DNA of 64,000 nucleotides, taken from IMG/VR virus record IMGVR_UViG_3300031772_000003, positions 99,717-163,716 of that record; one strand, given 5' to 3'. How positions within the stretch are numbered: the stretch's first letter is position 1; each line of letters begins with the position of its first letter. The stretch is from a virus. The translations under genes were made by a program, and so were the position numbers. This document shows positions 18,901-24,792 of the stretch, one piece after another. A model generated the notes under the pieces. The model worked only from the letters and a program-made list of their open reading frames with translations, did no database searches and was not told the origin of the DNA.

Positions 18901-19239
18901 GACCTCGCCCAGCTTGCGGGAGAGCAGGGCTTCCATGGTCGGTCGCTGCCGGTAGCGCCGCTCCACCTCCGTAGCCGCAGCGTGCGCCCGCTCGTAGTCC
19001 CATCCCTGAAGCATCAGAGATCGCTCATAAGTTTCGTGGACCAGCACAGCGGGCATCTCAACGGGCTGGACGCCGTTGTCGATCCAGATTTCGTCTTGGG
19101 GGATGAAGGCGTAGCGGCAGCCATTCCCGCCCTGAGAGAAATCCAAGTCGTAGGTATCGCGGACGGCCCTGCCGTCCACGATCCAGACTTTGAGGCCCTG
19201 TGTCGTGCCCCAGTAATGGATGTAGGGGGAGGGCAGCAT
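9967..19239 (-). CDS. Giant modular polyprotein A, 3090 aa
   Basis: One uninterrupted frame. The start is the ATG at 19239 after GAGGGC; a longer frame to 19284 would overlap the upstream gene. Modules in order, described in separate entries: HE-motif domain, four ADP-ribosyltransferase (ART)-like domains, HExxH peptidase-like domain, unknown domain, 2H phosphoesterase, helical/acidic segments, two W-DG modules, Nudix hydrolase, unknown domain, ParB-like domain, and a C-terminal ART. Seven linkers of the type (E/R/A/H)(S/T)(I/V)GxLD occur near 18377-18399, 16618-16641, 15841-15864, 15058-15093, 14581-14620, 13866-13910 and 13500-13530, nearly all ending in (L/I/V)-x-E. Further LxE sites (LSE, LTE, LIE, LLE) separate modules without the full linker. 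I infer a precursor of internal-head effectors cut by a T4-type prohead protease. Confidence 0.85.
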   Translation of the reverse strand: MLPSPYIHYWGTTQGLKVWIVDGRAVRDTYDLDFSQGGNGCRYAFIPQDEIWIDNGVQPVEMPAVLVHETYERSLMLQGWDYERAHAAATEVERRYRQRPTMEALLSRKLGEVYFVWSRETGLLTMDGSKALLTLLRVSVKGEPREWGIEDDEEYDEEGSDEDTYRVTMTTVEDHVPILLDWLLRRAGHKRGDVLGYTEGGGLLCDVDQQEIISQRGCFYPPDAVEAEWGIEFYGMWERWDRGAKLKVHHAVEAIEQRFPEMQGAPVRGTGGELLFELVGESIGSLDRAMLIEAPPPSETQTQQTYYHGCSSARRANEIARFGIRPDQLPSRHWSPRVEPMQGRVYLTPDFGVAVEYALTSGHDPRIPDDYPPDGYIFEVPGSALQDVEPDEDRVGSLLWGDDTPDWLHDIAAAVDPGSPHMADPREILRRMTPEQKQEVMRERPLTVAHLGPVVPTRVWRLRHPGEGHYWDQSGWKAYPLSSLLSEALQESPPPSQEQAEKMYYHGCPTTRKARAIARSGIQPDRSYSQPWDKMGGPAACPTRGRVYLTPDFGVAADYASNSDERYGYVFGVSGSALMDVEPDDSEVSYILSWDGQYGQTCPDWLWQMAEQDNPENPLAANTKCLLTLMTPEQKQELIALSPIVIAHHGVLRPDRMWRKDLIQGPEQNLYPQDGWERVPMSSLLVGRAEESLAEDTVAHQQHRGSYYYRYHPKGDMRALLRQGLYTAHPGDMPGSFVDIPREENRWADQDPDEEGTYRFYVTTEANWLDDASLARSRVAVRIPAHFLDDRLQQCGAFPNDRYVDTGDYEERVLEPSQYDILIGGRWQRADTVPEDMLDYWTHQYYEKPGYYGAKLNDEEYDVGVEESIGSLAHLVESLMEAPTPDEPMRATAYYHGCPTQAAADAIVREGLKPLGGSRERGWQQARREAVYLTPSFGEAVSYANHPGIPVEEEPWGYVFEVPGSALTDVDPDEDDVGGLLLWIEMVQERPEHYAELVRVHPDMGYTPAETLKSLDWLLDFAKRHVTPRVLRLALGGDYPAVPMAGKQILRALTRYDRAELLRVLKGKPLASLASATPTRVWRVRRTGSWHPDKQPGRAGIQEIALDSVTPAGEAPVIEDAMSADAHTVGELDLLVESLVPALIYQKARRWAQELNGKIPVGVDYTVTLREVIGQRTIDIIIQDLEASGLPTPKDPKVLDKFRWDLFGMRVHIKTHGGGLTYTPGADSGAGSGGMYSPGEGAIYLWVSDRRFVEEFAGIMTHETYHAIEDKARTDLGDWPTTYAGSRNAGYYFSWPGEQRAYATELAAEYWELVREKGPEARWEDTRKYRVLYQSVEGDPEAKALVDQIMELAKQEFQRLSTAGPAAYDPSRARPEPRGVPAEATVGGLDRMLSEAKRPVSWKREVAKATERGSTIYPNFDPYEDQDPADQAAELYFQIGHDQGGEDEDEESLIHTIWMWTGPGGLVINVRDHEGINLPGSHDIEFGPGVAGKLYKGRYDARTGWVSVVPPEAQRYRPIPEALLRDLKDAFNPKKIVTFEARTIGALDAALNEETHDYGCLQADLIGGAKEGILAQGMRVKDEDLMGDGRETEAHITIKYGLHTSDPEEVKKPLKGEERVTIKFGKLSSFPPSESSDNAAVLKYDIESAGLDRLNKLVSDNLKCTDTHPEYHAHATVAYLKPEAITRYVGDGSLTGKEFTIGTVTFSGKDGKKTEIKLGEQWQDLSYFQGRSMPGYSAIERTDRDFLTHWQDRQRADWKAQYELAVQFLMGKGRFVVDARTVGSLDMALSEGAYRIPSYSLATHYYLMAIKEQDEVEEWKRLGYPKDAEECERKAAKLLALAKRHAKRAGLPDDFYMDFPRIAPAAGIPFQPGWTAEALTEATDPRLATDTPEFRAWFKQSKVVDDVGQLDRVVCEVIGDDWPDELRQYLPDLLDAFPRRDYDSDEAWEASLYDAALRDSEQDEEDAAKKQEAEETYQAALAYRDALLLAADEVIQRCESVGLIHLGGQDNCHDFADSWYLQFELFDGEDGLEIRLSNHRQPAGGGAKLNQETGQFERPYGESDVDIRVIAGQAVDWTPLEDRLRELRIKASSVVESLSEAYASIEDVAENGTWIWGDGEIETGYFHAKAAYDKYAPAVPDDDRDDAAGIRLGIEHGGILVNLEDLTLFVRCAPPMAGLTSNAAYLTLLNLLAHTSAHFTVELTTEVGVESEVPGETMTVWEMKNLVRQWIQIAGQVQEESVQEARLSPYEIGPYGAWVWSDGSFDHGTNAWGGGLHHVARAERKYGKDGFQAALDAGSIRIRPGDDGSGFKVQIGSSKAPFAVAALQTLRELVAGQSPDDCPEVEFEWWDSNITHHHRYLSQEDAVDYLDRCVNAGALIEALTPHGTYYANTAGRHFWGDQGAGILPLCTSTGRFLLAYRSSEVNEPHTWGIWGGRIEDEAPETAARREFIEETGYTGSMELVPSYVYTTEGFQYSNFLGIVPEEFEPGHGWETEGHRWVTWEEMYRVKPQHFGLAALLKNAHEQIQKLVERDESGIQEQVGIDHPDLAPFPFEQVTAKTPDGKTFRVILKNPQERSGFLVGDEVDVEGEEVRRRVLVGKDKGKLADVTTQMIQLGAITSREPLRALKHTGKLVNARRYIDQHPVAEVVVENGYDQIQKLVEQGEQVTESLLEAAVPPLGQPVDDYEGKAPEHDWDATDNYGKWTQQTVAQFVGVKPDRFVYTAMVDLADLKPQRVEKQGAEALRKGEGELDPVFMEQAEEMLERWTAGETQYHRSGFDNWRDFLPWDPDDGYDDSDVELLARELQARSEVESYPEDELQRSFGRGFPPIVVTREVDGSVVINDGNHRADIWREQDYDVAPAWVNDDMARQASKRRPPTVRRAGVVKRVVDQGQQVAESFQPSTYSLAPELTDEEREEMVAAVLHDSVDEINNYADLAREDLGDDATDVEVDARAEKMVREEIERALDDALEGIAGMSDPLVLYRAIDVDPVDPATVWQHIRTRGIGVYWADEEDKAECHWGHGGPCVVLRASVPSKSVDWKGTLFARCQPSLGEEEQEIRLLKGRSVHVTGIQLPSGEWQPVNIRARA
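9970..10540 (-). other. Polyprotein A: C-terminal ART-like module
   Basis: A helical acidic region precedes L-V-L-Y-R-A-I, then G-V-Y-W-A-D-E-E-D-K-A and a late E-E-E-Q-E-I-R-L. This gives the R...S/T-like...ExE order of arginine-type ADP-ribosyltransferases. It probably uses NAD+. The target is unknown. Confidence 0.55.
10620..11200 (-). other. Polyprotein A: ParB-like domain
   Basis: The segment I-V-V-T-R-E-V-D-G-S-V-V followed by I-N-D-G-N-H-R-A-D and V-A-P-A-W-V matches the G-x-H-R core of ParB/sulfiredoxin-fold domains, which can act as NTPases or nucleases. A preceding ~100-residue stretch is unassigned. Confidence 0.55.
11650..12090 (-). other. Polyprotein A: Nudix hydrolase domain
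   Basis: A complete Nudix box (G-x5-E-x7-R-E-F-x-E-E-x-G) spans about 11872-11940, in the context W-G-I-W-G-G-R-I-E. All catalytic glutamates are present. Nudix enzymes cleave nucleoside diphosphates such as ADP-ribose, NADH or RNA caps. The closing K-L-V-E suggests a processing site. Confidence 0.85.
12100..12910 (-). other. Polyprotein A: two tandem W-DG modules
   Basis: Two ~130-residue modules, opening with G-T-W-I-W-G-D-G and G-A-W-V-W-S-D-G, each with a histidine about 8-14 residues later and a G-x-I-x-(V/I)-(N/R) strand. The same module recurs in polyprotein B and as a free-standing protein at 62988-63461. Function unknown. Confidence 0.55.
14080..14585 (-). other. Polyprotein A: 2H phosphoesterase (2'-5' RNA ligase-like) domain
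   Basis: Two histidine motifs, H-I-T-I-K-Y-G (near 14450) and H-A-T-V-A-Y-L (near 14205), have the H-x-T/S spacing of 2H phosphoesterases such as LigT and T4 Pnkp-associated or 2',5'-oligoadenylate phosphodiesterases. The domain follows the linker R-T-I-G-A-L-D-A-A-L-N-E. Confidence 0.75.
15110..15830 (-). other. Polyprotein A: HExxH metallopeptidase-like domain
   Basis: M-T-H-E-T-Y-H-A-I-E-D gives an HExxH zinc motif near 15450. A P-G-E-Q-R-A-Y-A-T-E-L-A-A-E-Y-W segment ~40 residues later could supply the third ligand. Two paralogous copies sit in polyprotein B. It may be a short zinc peptidase released as an effector. Confidence 0.6.
15890..18330 (-). other. Polyprotein A: four consecutive ART-like modules
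   Basis: Modules start near 18330, 17740, 17135 and 16565. Three carry Y-Y-H-G-C-(S/P), a helix, then V-Y-L-T-P-(D/S)-F-G-x-A and G-Y-(I/V)-F-(E/G)-V-(P/S)-G-S-A-L-x-D-V; the third is divergent (Y-Y-Y-R-Y-H). The H/Y pattern fits the H-Y-[QE] class of ADP-ribosyltransferases or the KptA fold. LSE, LAE and LME sites fall between them. Confidence 0.6.
18950..19239 (-). other. Polyprotein A: N-terminal HE-motif domain
   Basis: The first ~95 residues carry F-I-P-Q-D-E-I-W-I-D and L-V-H-E-T-Y-E-R-S-L-M, with a later Y-E-R-A-H. This looks like a zinc-peptidase-related helix with an altered second histidine (HExxE). It may be structural or inactive. Confidence 0.4.
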
Positions 19240-19249
19240 GTCGTTGCCC

Positions 19250-19579
19250 TCAATTAGGTGGGCCACTACGCATCTGCGTAGCAATGAGCAACCGAAGTGA
19301 TTCTATTTCCTTTGTCTGACTCTTGATCGCGTCCTTAATCTCTTTGAGGCTTTCATGAACCACCGTAGCTATGACCTCTGCTGCGACGGCCTTATGTTCT
19401 GCTACGGTCAAGCGCGCACTCACTTGTGACGACACGGCCCATGTAAAGGCGTAGGCCCCGCAAGGAAGAACGATGAGGAAGCCGAGCGCGGTGAGGAACG
19501 CCCATAAAGGCGTCCTACCCTTGACGCAAGCGGTGCGGTGCTGCTCACAAGTCTCGGTTGTCACAGGCGTAGGCATCAT
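19250..19579 (-). CDS. Small membrane protein with coiled coil, holin/XhlA-like, 109 aa
   Basis: The start is taken at the first of two ATGs after a long G-tract containing GAAGGGGG. After a short polar N-terminus with C-E-Q-H and A-C-V motifs comes one strong membrane helix (F-L-T-A-L-G-F-L-I-V-L-P-C-G-A-Y-A-F) and then a long amphipathic helix with heptads (E-V-I-A-T-V-V-H-E-S-L-K-E-I). One membrane span plus coiled coil fits haemolysin XhlA-like or spanin-type lysis accessories, but the order is reversed from XhlA. It lies directly upstream of polyprotein A. Confidence 0.5.
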   Translation of the reverse strand: MMPTPVTTETCEQHRTACVKGRTPLWAFLTALGFLIVLPCGAYAFTWAVSSQVSARLTVAEHKAVAAEVIATVVHESLKEIKDAIKSQTKEIESLRLLIATQMRSGPPN

Positions 19580-19627
19580 GGCCCCCCCCCCTTCTCTAAT
19601 GTAGCCCGCTCGTGCTGGCTGTGGCAA

Positions 19628-19709
19628 GGATATACTCCTTAGCTGTTAGATCACAGGGGACTGTGACACTCCACAACCAACCTTGAACAAGGTGCATTTT
19701 CCTAGCACG
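19628..19709 (-). promoter_or_regulatory. Hairpin-rich leader ahead of the holin-like gene
   Basis: This 82-bp gap holds two inverted repeats on the minus strand, CCTTG-TT-CAAGG and TCACAG-TCCC-CTGTGA, plus a weak TTGACG box. They could be a processing site, a terminator lacking a U-tract, or an attenuator. I see no gene here. Confidence 0.25.
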
Positions 19710-20060
19710 TCAAATGACCGGAGACTGCCACACATGTCCTGAATCAGCCTCGGGGTCGAGCAACGCTACCATGAGGTCGCGCGCCGCCGCCCCACCCGAT
19801 CCAATGATGCGGAGGACCTTGGCCGAGGTGACCTTCTCCACGCGCAGATCGGTCCCACCCCCATAGGCACCGAGGTTAAACGTGGTCACGAGATCGGTCC
19901 ACGTTGAGCCATCCACGGAGCCCTGAATCTTGAGTGCGAGGGTGCCGGTGGTGAGGTTCCACAGGACGAGACAACGCGACGAGGGGTTGGCGGAGTGGAT
20001 ATTCAAGACGGTGCCGGAGGCCGCGGGCACGGGGAGGATGTCGAAGCTGACGCCGATCAT
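19710..20060 (-). CDS. Tail-type beta-sandwich protein, 116 aa
   Basis: The protein is beta-rich with L-V-L-W-N-L-T-T-G-T, I-Q-G-S-V-D-G-S-T-W-T-D-L and V-L-R-I-I-G strands. This pattern is common in small phage decoration and tail-tip proteins (S-x-D-G-x-T-W). A related pattern recurs at 53313-53768 (Y-S-A-D-G-L-T-W). GAGGAG precedes the ATG, which overlaps the upstream stop (ATGA). Confidence 0.55.
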   Translation of the reverse strand: MIGVSFDILPVPAASGTVLNIHSANPSSRCLVLWNLTTGTLALKIQGSVDGSTWTDLVTTFNLGAYGGGTDLRVEKVTSAKVLRIIGSGGAAARDLMVALLDPEADSGHVWQSPVI

Positions 20061-22351
20061 CGGGGTCTCCTCTCCAGACGCTCCATGAGAACGCCCTCAC
20101 GCCACCGCTGGGAGGATTCCAGGATGAGACGAACCGCCGCAGCGGGGTTACGGAGGACCGTGCTGTTGAGGTAATTTCGAGCCCGAGCCAAGCGCTCAGG
20201 AGTCAAGTTCCAGAGACGTTGGGCTTTGGCATCCCACTCACAGGACCCGGGCGCGTCGTCCTCAAGTCCCGCGGGGCCAAGTCGCATTATGTTCTCCGGC
20301 ACAGCCACGGGACCAATACGGTCGATGCCGACCCACTGGGCCTCACCGGTCTCAAGCTCCACGAGGCACTTCAGCCTACGGGCGTCCACAACGACGCCTT
20401 CGAGAGGGCTGCCGTCCTCCATGATGACGAGGACGGGCATGCGGGGGGTGAGACCCTCGCGCGGTAAATCATCCACGAAATGCTCGGCGTCGCCCTTCGA
20501 GACGCCCTGCCCACCCTGGCCCCCCTCCAAGGGGTCACAGGGGGCCGCGAGGTCGTGGCCGGGGGCCTTGATGTCGAGCACCTGAAGCACGGTCTGGATC
20601 GCCCCGGGGGCGTAGTGAATCGTGACCGTGGGCCTGCCAGGATCATTGTCGCACCTGATTCCGTGGCCCTCAAGCTCCGCGATCAGGGCGGCACGGGCCG
20701 CCAGAGGGACGGTAACGGCATGTGACTTGCTGCCTCCCTCGGGATCGTTAGTAGCAGGCACGGGCTTGGGAGGAGGAACGGACATCGGGTCCACGGCCTC
20801 CTTAACAGCCTCGCCCCGTGAACCACGCGCCCAATTTCGCTGCCCACACCGCAAGCATGTACGCGGCGTGAACATTCCCTCTCCCTCTGGGTCCCACAAA
20901 AATGCTCGTCTGCACTTCTCACACTGAAGCCGCATGAGCCCACGCGCTTCGGCACCGGGCCATATTGTCCCCCGCTCCCCCTGCGCTACGACCTTTTCAC
21001 TTACCCTCTCCTCAGCCAGCAACTTGTCCACATCCGCGAGCAGGCCCTCTCCGCCCTCCCATCCCATCACGTCCCGTCCCGTAAAGTAGCCTCTGGGATT
21101 CGATGGAATAGGCTCCTCGGGTTCCTCCTCATCATCTTCGTCTTGAAGTTCACCCTCGGGTTCCTCACCCCCCACACCCGGCGGCTCGGCAACGCTCAGG
21201 TACTCATCGGGCAGGCTCGTGATGTCCTCCAAGTGGCCCCACCAATCCTCCGGGAGCGTCGAGGGCCTGCCGTCCCAGTCATCTGGAGCCTCTACCACAC
21301 CAGCAGCGACAGCCAGCGCCGCTTGGTCCCAGACAGAATCGACATAGAGCGTCGATCCATCCTCAAAGTAGACCTCAATGGCCCCACCCGTCCCCGGTAG
21401 GGTCCAGACCTCGCAGGGGACGTGGCCGGGAGGCAGATCACTGGCCTCCTCCTCGTCCCTGCCTACAGTGAGAGACGCGAAATGGGGGTCACCCGCGGCG
21501 ACCTCGGCCAAATAGCGGTCCACCTCCTCCTCAACAGGAATCTCGCCCTTCAACTCCACATCCTTGCCACCACGCTTGGGCCAGCCACCCTTCCCCTTGG
21601 GCTTCTTACCCTTCTTGCCCTTGCCACGGAGCCACGGCGGCAGGCCCTTGCCTCTTTTCTTCGGGGTGGGCTCCTCCTCATCATCCTCACCGCGGTCCAT
21701 GGGACCCTTGCCCTTGAGCAGCTTGGCAATCGCGTCGGAGTCCTTGCCCTTGGGCTTATCCTTGGGGCGAACGTCTTTACCCCCTGGCTTCGGCTTCAGC
21801 GGAGGTTTACCCCCCATACCACCAGACCCCTGCAACTTGTCTTTGGGCAGTTCCGTCCCATCCTCTTCGTCCTCTGGCTCCTCCTTGCCCTTGGCCCACT
21901 TAGTCTTGAGAGCGGCGGGCATGGGCGGGCCGGGCCGTTTCTTACGACGTTCCTCGATGGACTCTATGATGGGAGCCGCTGCAAGTTGGTCCTCCACGGT
22001 CGTATCCTCAATAGACGAAGCAGGGTCAGCAGGGGGCTCGTCCCCCCGCAGATCAATCTCCGTGAGAGCATCGGCAGGGTCCGCATCCCCATCCACGGCG
22101 GCGGGAGGGGACGGAGCAAATGCCTCCACGATCTTGGGAAAGGGACGGGGCGCGGGAACAGGAGCAGGAATCCCGCCCAGCATCCCAAGCGTGCCTTCAT
22201 CCAGGCCAAGTTCCCCAACGGGAGCAACGGACTCCACGATGGATTCACCGCCACTTGGGCCCATCATCTCCAAGAGGCCCGCCTGGTCATCGGGAGCAGG
22301 CTCGGGCGGGGTCGGTCCTGGCATAGGGGGGAGGGGTGGCATATCAACCAT
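20057..22351 (-). CDS. Large disordered acidic/basic protein with zinc ribbon, 764 aa
   Basis: AGGAG lies 9 nt before the ATG. Residues 1-250 are proline-, glutamate- and lysine-rich low-complexity sequence with long K/G/P runs. Around residues 500-535 a C-E-K-C...C-L-R-C-G zinc ribbon is followed by R-N-W-A-R-G. A ~70-residue folded segment (V-T-V-P-L-A-A-R-A-A-L-I-A-E-L-E-G-H-G) follows, then a small beta domain. Several (L/I)-x-E sites are present (IVE, IIE, LAE), so it may also be a substrate of the head protease, for example a scaffold or core protein. That is inference; no family is recognised. Confidence 0.5.
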   Translation of the reverse strand: MVDMPPLPPMPGPTPPEPAPDDQAGLLEMMGPSGGESIVESVAPVGELGLDEGTLGMLGGIPAPVPAPRPFPKIVEAFAPSPPAAVDGDADPADALTEIDLRGDEPPADPASSIEDTTVEDQLAAAPIIESIEERRKKRPGPPMPAALKTKWAKGKEEPEDEEDGTELPKDKLQGSGGMGGKPPLKPKPGGKDVRPKDKPKGKDSDAIAKLLKGKGPMDRGEDDEEEPTPKKRGKGLPPWLRGKGKKGKKPKGKGGWPKRGGKDVELKGEIPVEEEVDRYLAEVAAGDPHFASLTVGRDEEEASDLPPGHVPCEVWTLPGTGGAIEVYFEDGSTLYVDSVWDQAALAVAAGVVEAPDDWDGRPSTLPEDWWGHLEDITSLPDEYLSVAEPPGVGGEEPEGELQDEDDEEEPEEPIPSNPRGYFTGRDVMGWEGGEGLLADVDKLLAEERVSEKVVAQGERGTIWPGAEARGLMRLQCEKCRRAFLWDPEGEGMFTPRTCLRCGQRNWARGSRGEAVKEAVDPMSVPPPKPVPATNDPEGGSKSHAVTVPLAARAALIAELEGHGIRCDNDPGRPTVTIHYAPGAIQTVLQVLDIKAPGHDLAAPCDPLEGGQGGQGVSKGDAEHFVDDLPREGLTPRMPVLVIMEDGSPLEGVVVDARRLKCLVELETGEAQWVGIDRIGPVAVPENIMRLGPAGLEDDAPGSCEWDAKAQRLWNLTPERLARARNYLNSTVLRNPAAAVRLILESSQRWREGVLMERLERRPR

Positions 22352-22435
22352 CAAATAAACTCCTGCACGTATTGGCAGAGCACGACGACAGCTACAAGGT
22401 ATTCTACGGGGCAGGGGCAGGCCGCGTTTCCCCTA

Positions 22436-23707
22436 CTACGGCTCGGGAGCGGCGACAAGGGATGCCCACCGGATGATGTAGTCAGCGATGCCGTTGAGGA
22501 TGCTCACCGTCCCATCGTTCCTAATGAAGTGATAGACCCCCTCCGCCAGCACCCCCATGGAGACCCTGGGGAGGTTGCAGTGGGCACGGAAGCTCGGGGG
22601 CAGATCGACCTCGACCAGGCATAGCTCATCCAGAGGGAGTTGCAGGCTATAGCGGCGGACCCCCATCGCTATCCCCGGGCCCCCCTTGCGCCGGTTGGGG
22701 AGCAATACGTAGGTGGGTTCCTCCTCCAAGTCCCCCTCCACCAAAGCGGGCAGCGTAGCCCCAAAGCGCACATCTATCGGGGCGACACCCGCCGTGATTG
22801 CGAAGCCGCGCCGCTTGGTCTTCGAGCGCGAGGGGATCATGCCGCCCACGACTTGGCTGGGGTCCATGAATACATGAAACCGCTTCCAATCCGGCTTTTC
22901 GATAGGCTCACCACTACCCGTCGCGTACACCATCCCGGACCCCTCACCATCGGTCCAGGTGAAGCTCTTTTGGAAATACTGCGCCGCGATCTCCAGGGCG
23001 TCCGCAAACCCGATCCCGATCACGGTGAACCCCGGCTGCTCGTAGACTTTCGGGGGCGTTGCGTCTGTGTCCGTGTAGGTGCCGCGGGTAGGAACGAAGC
23101 TGAAGCCCCTGTTCCACAGCACCCAGGCTAACTGGGCGTTCCGGGGATCATTCTGGGCATTGGTATCCTCATCAATATAGGCAGTGAGCACCGCCATCGG
23201 GGTGTGCTTGAAGTGCTGGAGGAATCGGTACAGGCTCGCCTCAAAAACAGAGGCTTTCCCCATTATGCGGCCCACAGCCCGTTCGACTAACGGGTCCACA
23301 GCACTCTCCTTCGATTCCCTCGTGGATTCATTCATTGCGTCCCGATTCTTCCACCTCGTGTTGAGGTCCAGGACCGCCGCTGCTGTCACCGCATCGATGC
23401 GGCGGGTATCCGTGGGCCATGTCTTGGGTGTATAACGAACCGTGGCCCCACCAATCAACGAGGTGACATCGGCCCTGCCACCCTGCGTCATCTTACCGGC
23501 CCGGCCCAATTCGCTGCGTGGTGGCGGGAAGTAGAGATAGTCACCGACCCGGACATCCGCAAGTGCGACACGGGGCAGGGCCTGTAGGGCCGCCCGCATC
23601 TGCTTCGCCTCAGCCCGGAGATCGAGGTGTTGGGTCTCGGAGCGCAGACGCTCGACATTGAGCCCATGCCCCTCTGGAGGATGCAGCGACGGTCTCCACG
23701 TCTTCAC
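22436..23707 (-). CDS. Protein with DUF3293-like core, 423 aa
   Basis: The GTG start overlaps the upstream stop (GTGA). The middle part (about residues 165-275) resembles DUF3293-like phage proteins: M-A-V-L-T-A-Y-I-D-E-D, N-A-Q-L-A-W-V-L-W-N-R-G-F-S-F-V-P, T-V-I-G-I-G-F-A-D-A-L-E-I-A, then Y-F-Q-K-S-F. The flanks are unassigned. A helix with D-P-L-V-E-R-A-V just ahead of that core resembles the linker/cleavage peptides seen in the polyproteins. Function unknown; it may be a processed virion protein. Confidence 0.5.
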   Translation of the reverse strand: MKTWRPSLHPPEGHGLNVERLRSETQHLDLRAEAKQMRAALQALPRVALADVRVGDYLYFPPPRSELGRAGKMTQGGRADVTSLIGGATVRYTPKTWPTDTRRIDAVTAAAVLDLNTRWKNRDAMNESTRESKESAVDPLVERAVGRIMGKASVFEASLYRFLQHFKHTPMAVLTAYIDEDTNAQNDPRNAQLAWVLWNRGFSFVPTRGTYTDTDATPPKVYEQPGFTVIGIGFADALEIAAQYFQKSFTWTDGEGSGMVYATGSGEPIEKPDWKRFHVFMDPSQVVGGMIPSRSKTKRRGFAITAGVAPIDVRFGATLPALVEGDLEEEPTYVLLPNRRKGGPGIAMGVRRYSLQLPLDELCLVEVDLPPSFRAHCNLPRVSMGVLAEGVYHFIRNDGTVSILNGIADYIIRWASLVAAPEP

Positions 23708-24396
23708 TCAACGCCCCCCTCCAGATCAACGTGCTTGTCACAGACCTCCTCCCCGCCGTCGAGGCACATCCAGCCCGATTCCAACTCGTCCCCACAAATC
23801 GAACACTCCCCAGGCTCCTGCTCCGCAAAAGCGTCAACCTCGAACTGTACCCATTTGTTGCCATCATCATCGGTGCCGCTCTTGCGGGCCATGCCTTCGA
23901 TGTCATGGAGGATGATCTTCTCATCCCCATCCTCGTCAGGTTGGGCTAAGGCCCGCTCTGTTTCGTCAACATCGTCAGCCACTTGGGCCGCGAGACCATC
24001 CTCCTCCGCGGTGTTGGTGGCGCACTCGTCACAGATCCCGTCGTTGTTCTCAAGCTCGTCCGCATCGATCTCGCCGTGGCACCGCCGGCAGTGGTCGAGG
24101 TCATGGAGGACGGCTTGGTTGTAGTCGACATGCCCCTCCTCATCCCCGATGTCACCGGGGAGGGGAAGATCGAGGGGGCCGAGATCATCATCACCGGGGT
24201 CCACGTCCTCAACCCGTGGCCGCCGCCTCTTAAGGGAGAAGTCGGTGGCGCAGTGGCGGCATCGGCAGTGGACGAGGTTGCCCAGGGTGCCCATGACACA
24301 CTCCGCCGCCCTCTGCTCGGAGCCGCAGGCGGGGCAGGTCATCACCCACTCATCCTCAACGGCCCCGATACTGCGACGAACATCTGCTTCACTCAT
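23704..24396 (-). CDS. Multi-zinc-ribbon acidic protein, 230 aa
   Basis: Translation most likely starts at the ATG overlapping the preceding stop. Three CxxC pairs or ribbons are visible: C-P-A-C-G with C-R-C-R-H-C (residues ~20-50), C-R-R-C-H with C-D-E-C (~100-125), and C-S-I-C-G with C-D-K-H near the C-terminus. They are separated by very acidic linkers (D-D-D-L-G, E-E-D-G). This suggests a nucleic-acid- or protein-binding adaptor. It is coupled to the 423-aa gene downstream. Confidence 0.6.
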   Translation of the reverse strand: MSEADVRRSIGAVEDEWVMTCPACGSEQRAAECVMGTLGNLVHCRCRHCATDFSLKRRRPRVEDVDPGDDDLGPLDLPLPGDIGDEEGHVDYNQAVLHDLDHCRRCHGEIDADELENNDGICDECATNTAEEDGLAAQVADDVDETERALAQPDEDGDEKIILHDIEGMARKSGTDDDGNKWVQFEVDAFAEQEPGECSICGDELESGWMCLDGGEEVCDKHVDLEGGVE

Positions 24397-24538
24397 TGGA
24401 TTTCTCCACGACAGTTGCGGCTCGCTTGAGGAGCGCCAGTGCCCTGCCCTGATTCCGGCCCAAGAGGCACAGGAACTCAGCGTAAAGCTCCACGTCAATG
24501 CCAAAGTAAGTATACGCTCGGGCCCCAATCCGCACCAC
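24389..24538 (-). CDS. Small helical protein, 49 aa
   Basis: A tandem GTG start (24538/24535) follows AAGAGG. The product is one or two amphipathic helices (V-E-L-Y-A-E-F-L-C-L-L-G-R-N) ending in an overlap with the zinc-ribbon gene. An in-frame extension to 24709 would run through the tRNA-like element, so I take the short form. Function unknown. Confidence 0.45.
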   Translation of the reverse strand: MVRIGARAYTYFGIDVELYAEFLCLLGRNQGRALALLKRAATVVEKSNE

Positions 24539-24584
24539 GGCCTCTTGGGCATCGGCCCTGTAGCGGATCGGAGTGAGCCATCGC

Positions 24585-24669
24585 TGCCGAGGCGGGACTC
24601 GGACCCGCGCCGCGGACGATTCCGCGGTTCCACCCCCGGCTGCCTCTCGGCAGGTGGAGGATTCGGCAA
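24585..24669 (-). ncRNA. tRNA-like element with atypical interior
   Basis: On the minus strand a perfect T-arm (GCGGG-TCCGAGT-CCCGC) is followed by CTCGGCA, which pairs with an upstream TGCCGA as an acceptor-like stem. Between them are two strong hairpins, CTGCC-GAGA-GGCAG and CCGCGG-AATCGT-CCGCGG (the latter like a class II variable arm). A normal D-arm and 7-nt anticodon loop cannot be drawn. It may be a decayed or rearranged tRNA, or a structured RNA. A promoter-like motif lies about 80 nt upstream. Confidence 0.35.
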
Positions 24670-24751
24670 CTAGCCCCACTTTAGATGGGGCGGGATGCAT
24701 CTCACACACCCCCTTTCCTTAGACCACTCAGAATGATGTGCTATATCCTTC

Positions 24752-24768
24752 CACCCCTAGAATCAAGT
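24752..24768 (-). promoter_or_regulatory. Recurrent 17-nt promoter-like motif, copy 4
   Basis: An exact ACTTGATTCTAGGGGTG in the gap after the YiiX-like gene and ahead of the tRNA-like element and the zinc-ribbon genes. Confidence 0.5.
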
Positions 24769-24792
24769 GAGGTAGGGCCAAGTAGTGGAAGT

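Noticed and set aside
21422-22624. 400-aa plus-strand ORF opposite the disordered protein
   Set aside because: It is antisense to a charged low-complexity region, and has no ribosome site or domain.
24539-24709. N-terminal extension of the 49-aa protein
   Set aside because: It runs through the tRNA-like element, and the composition resembles non-coding sequence.
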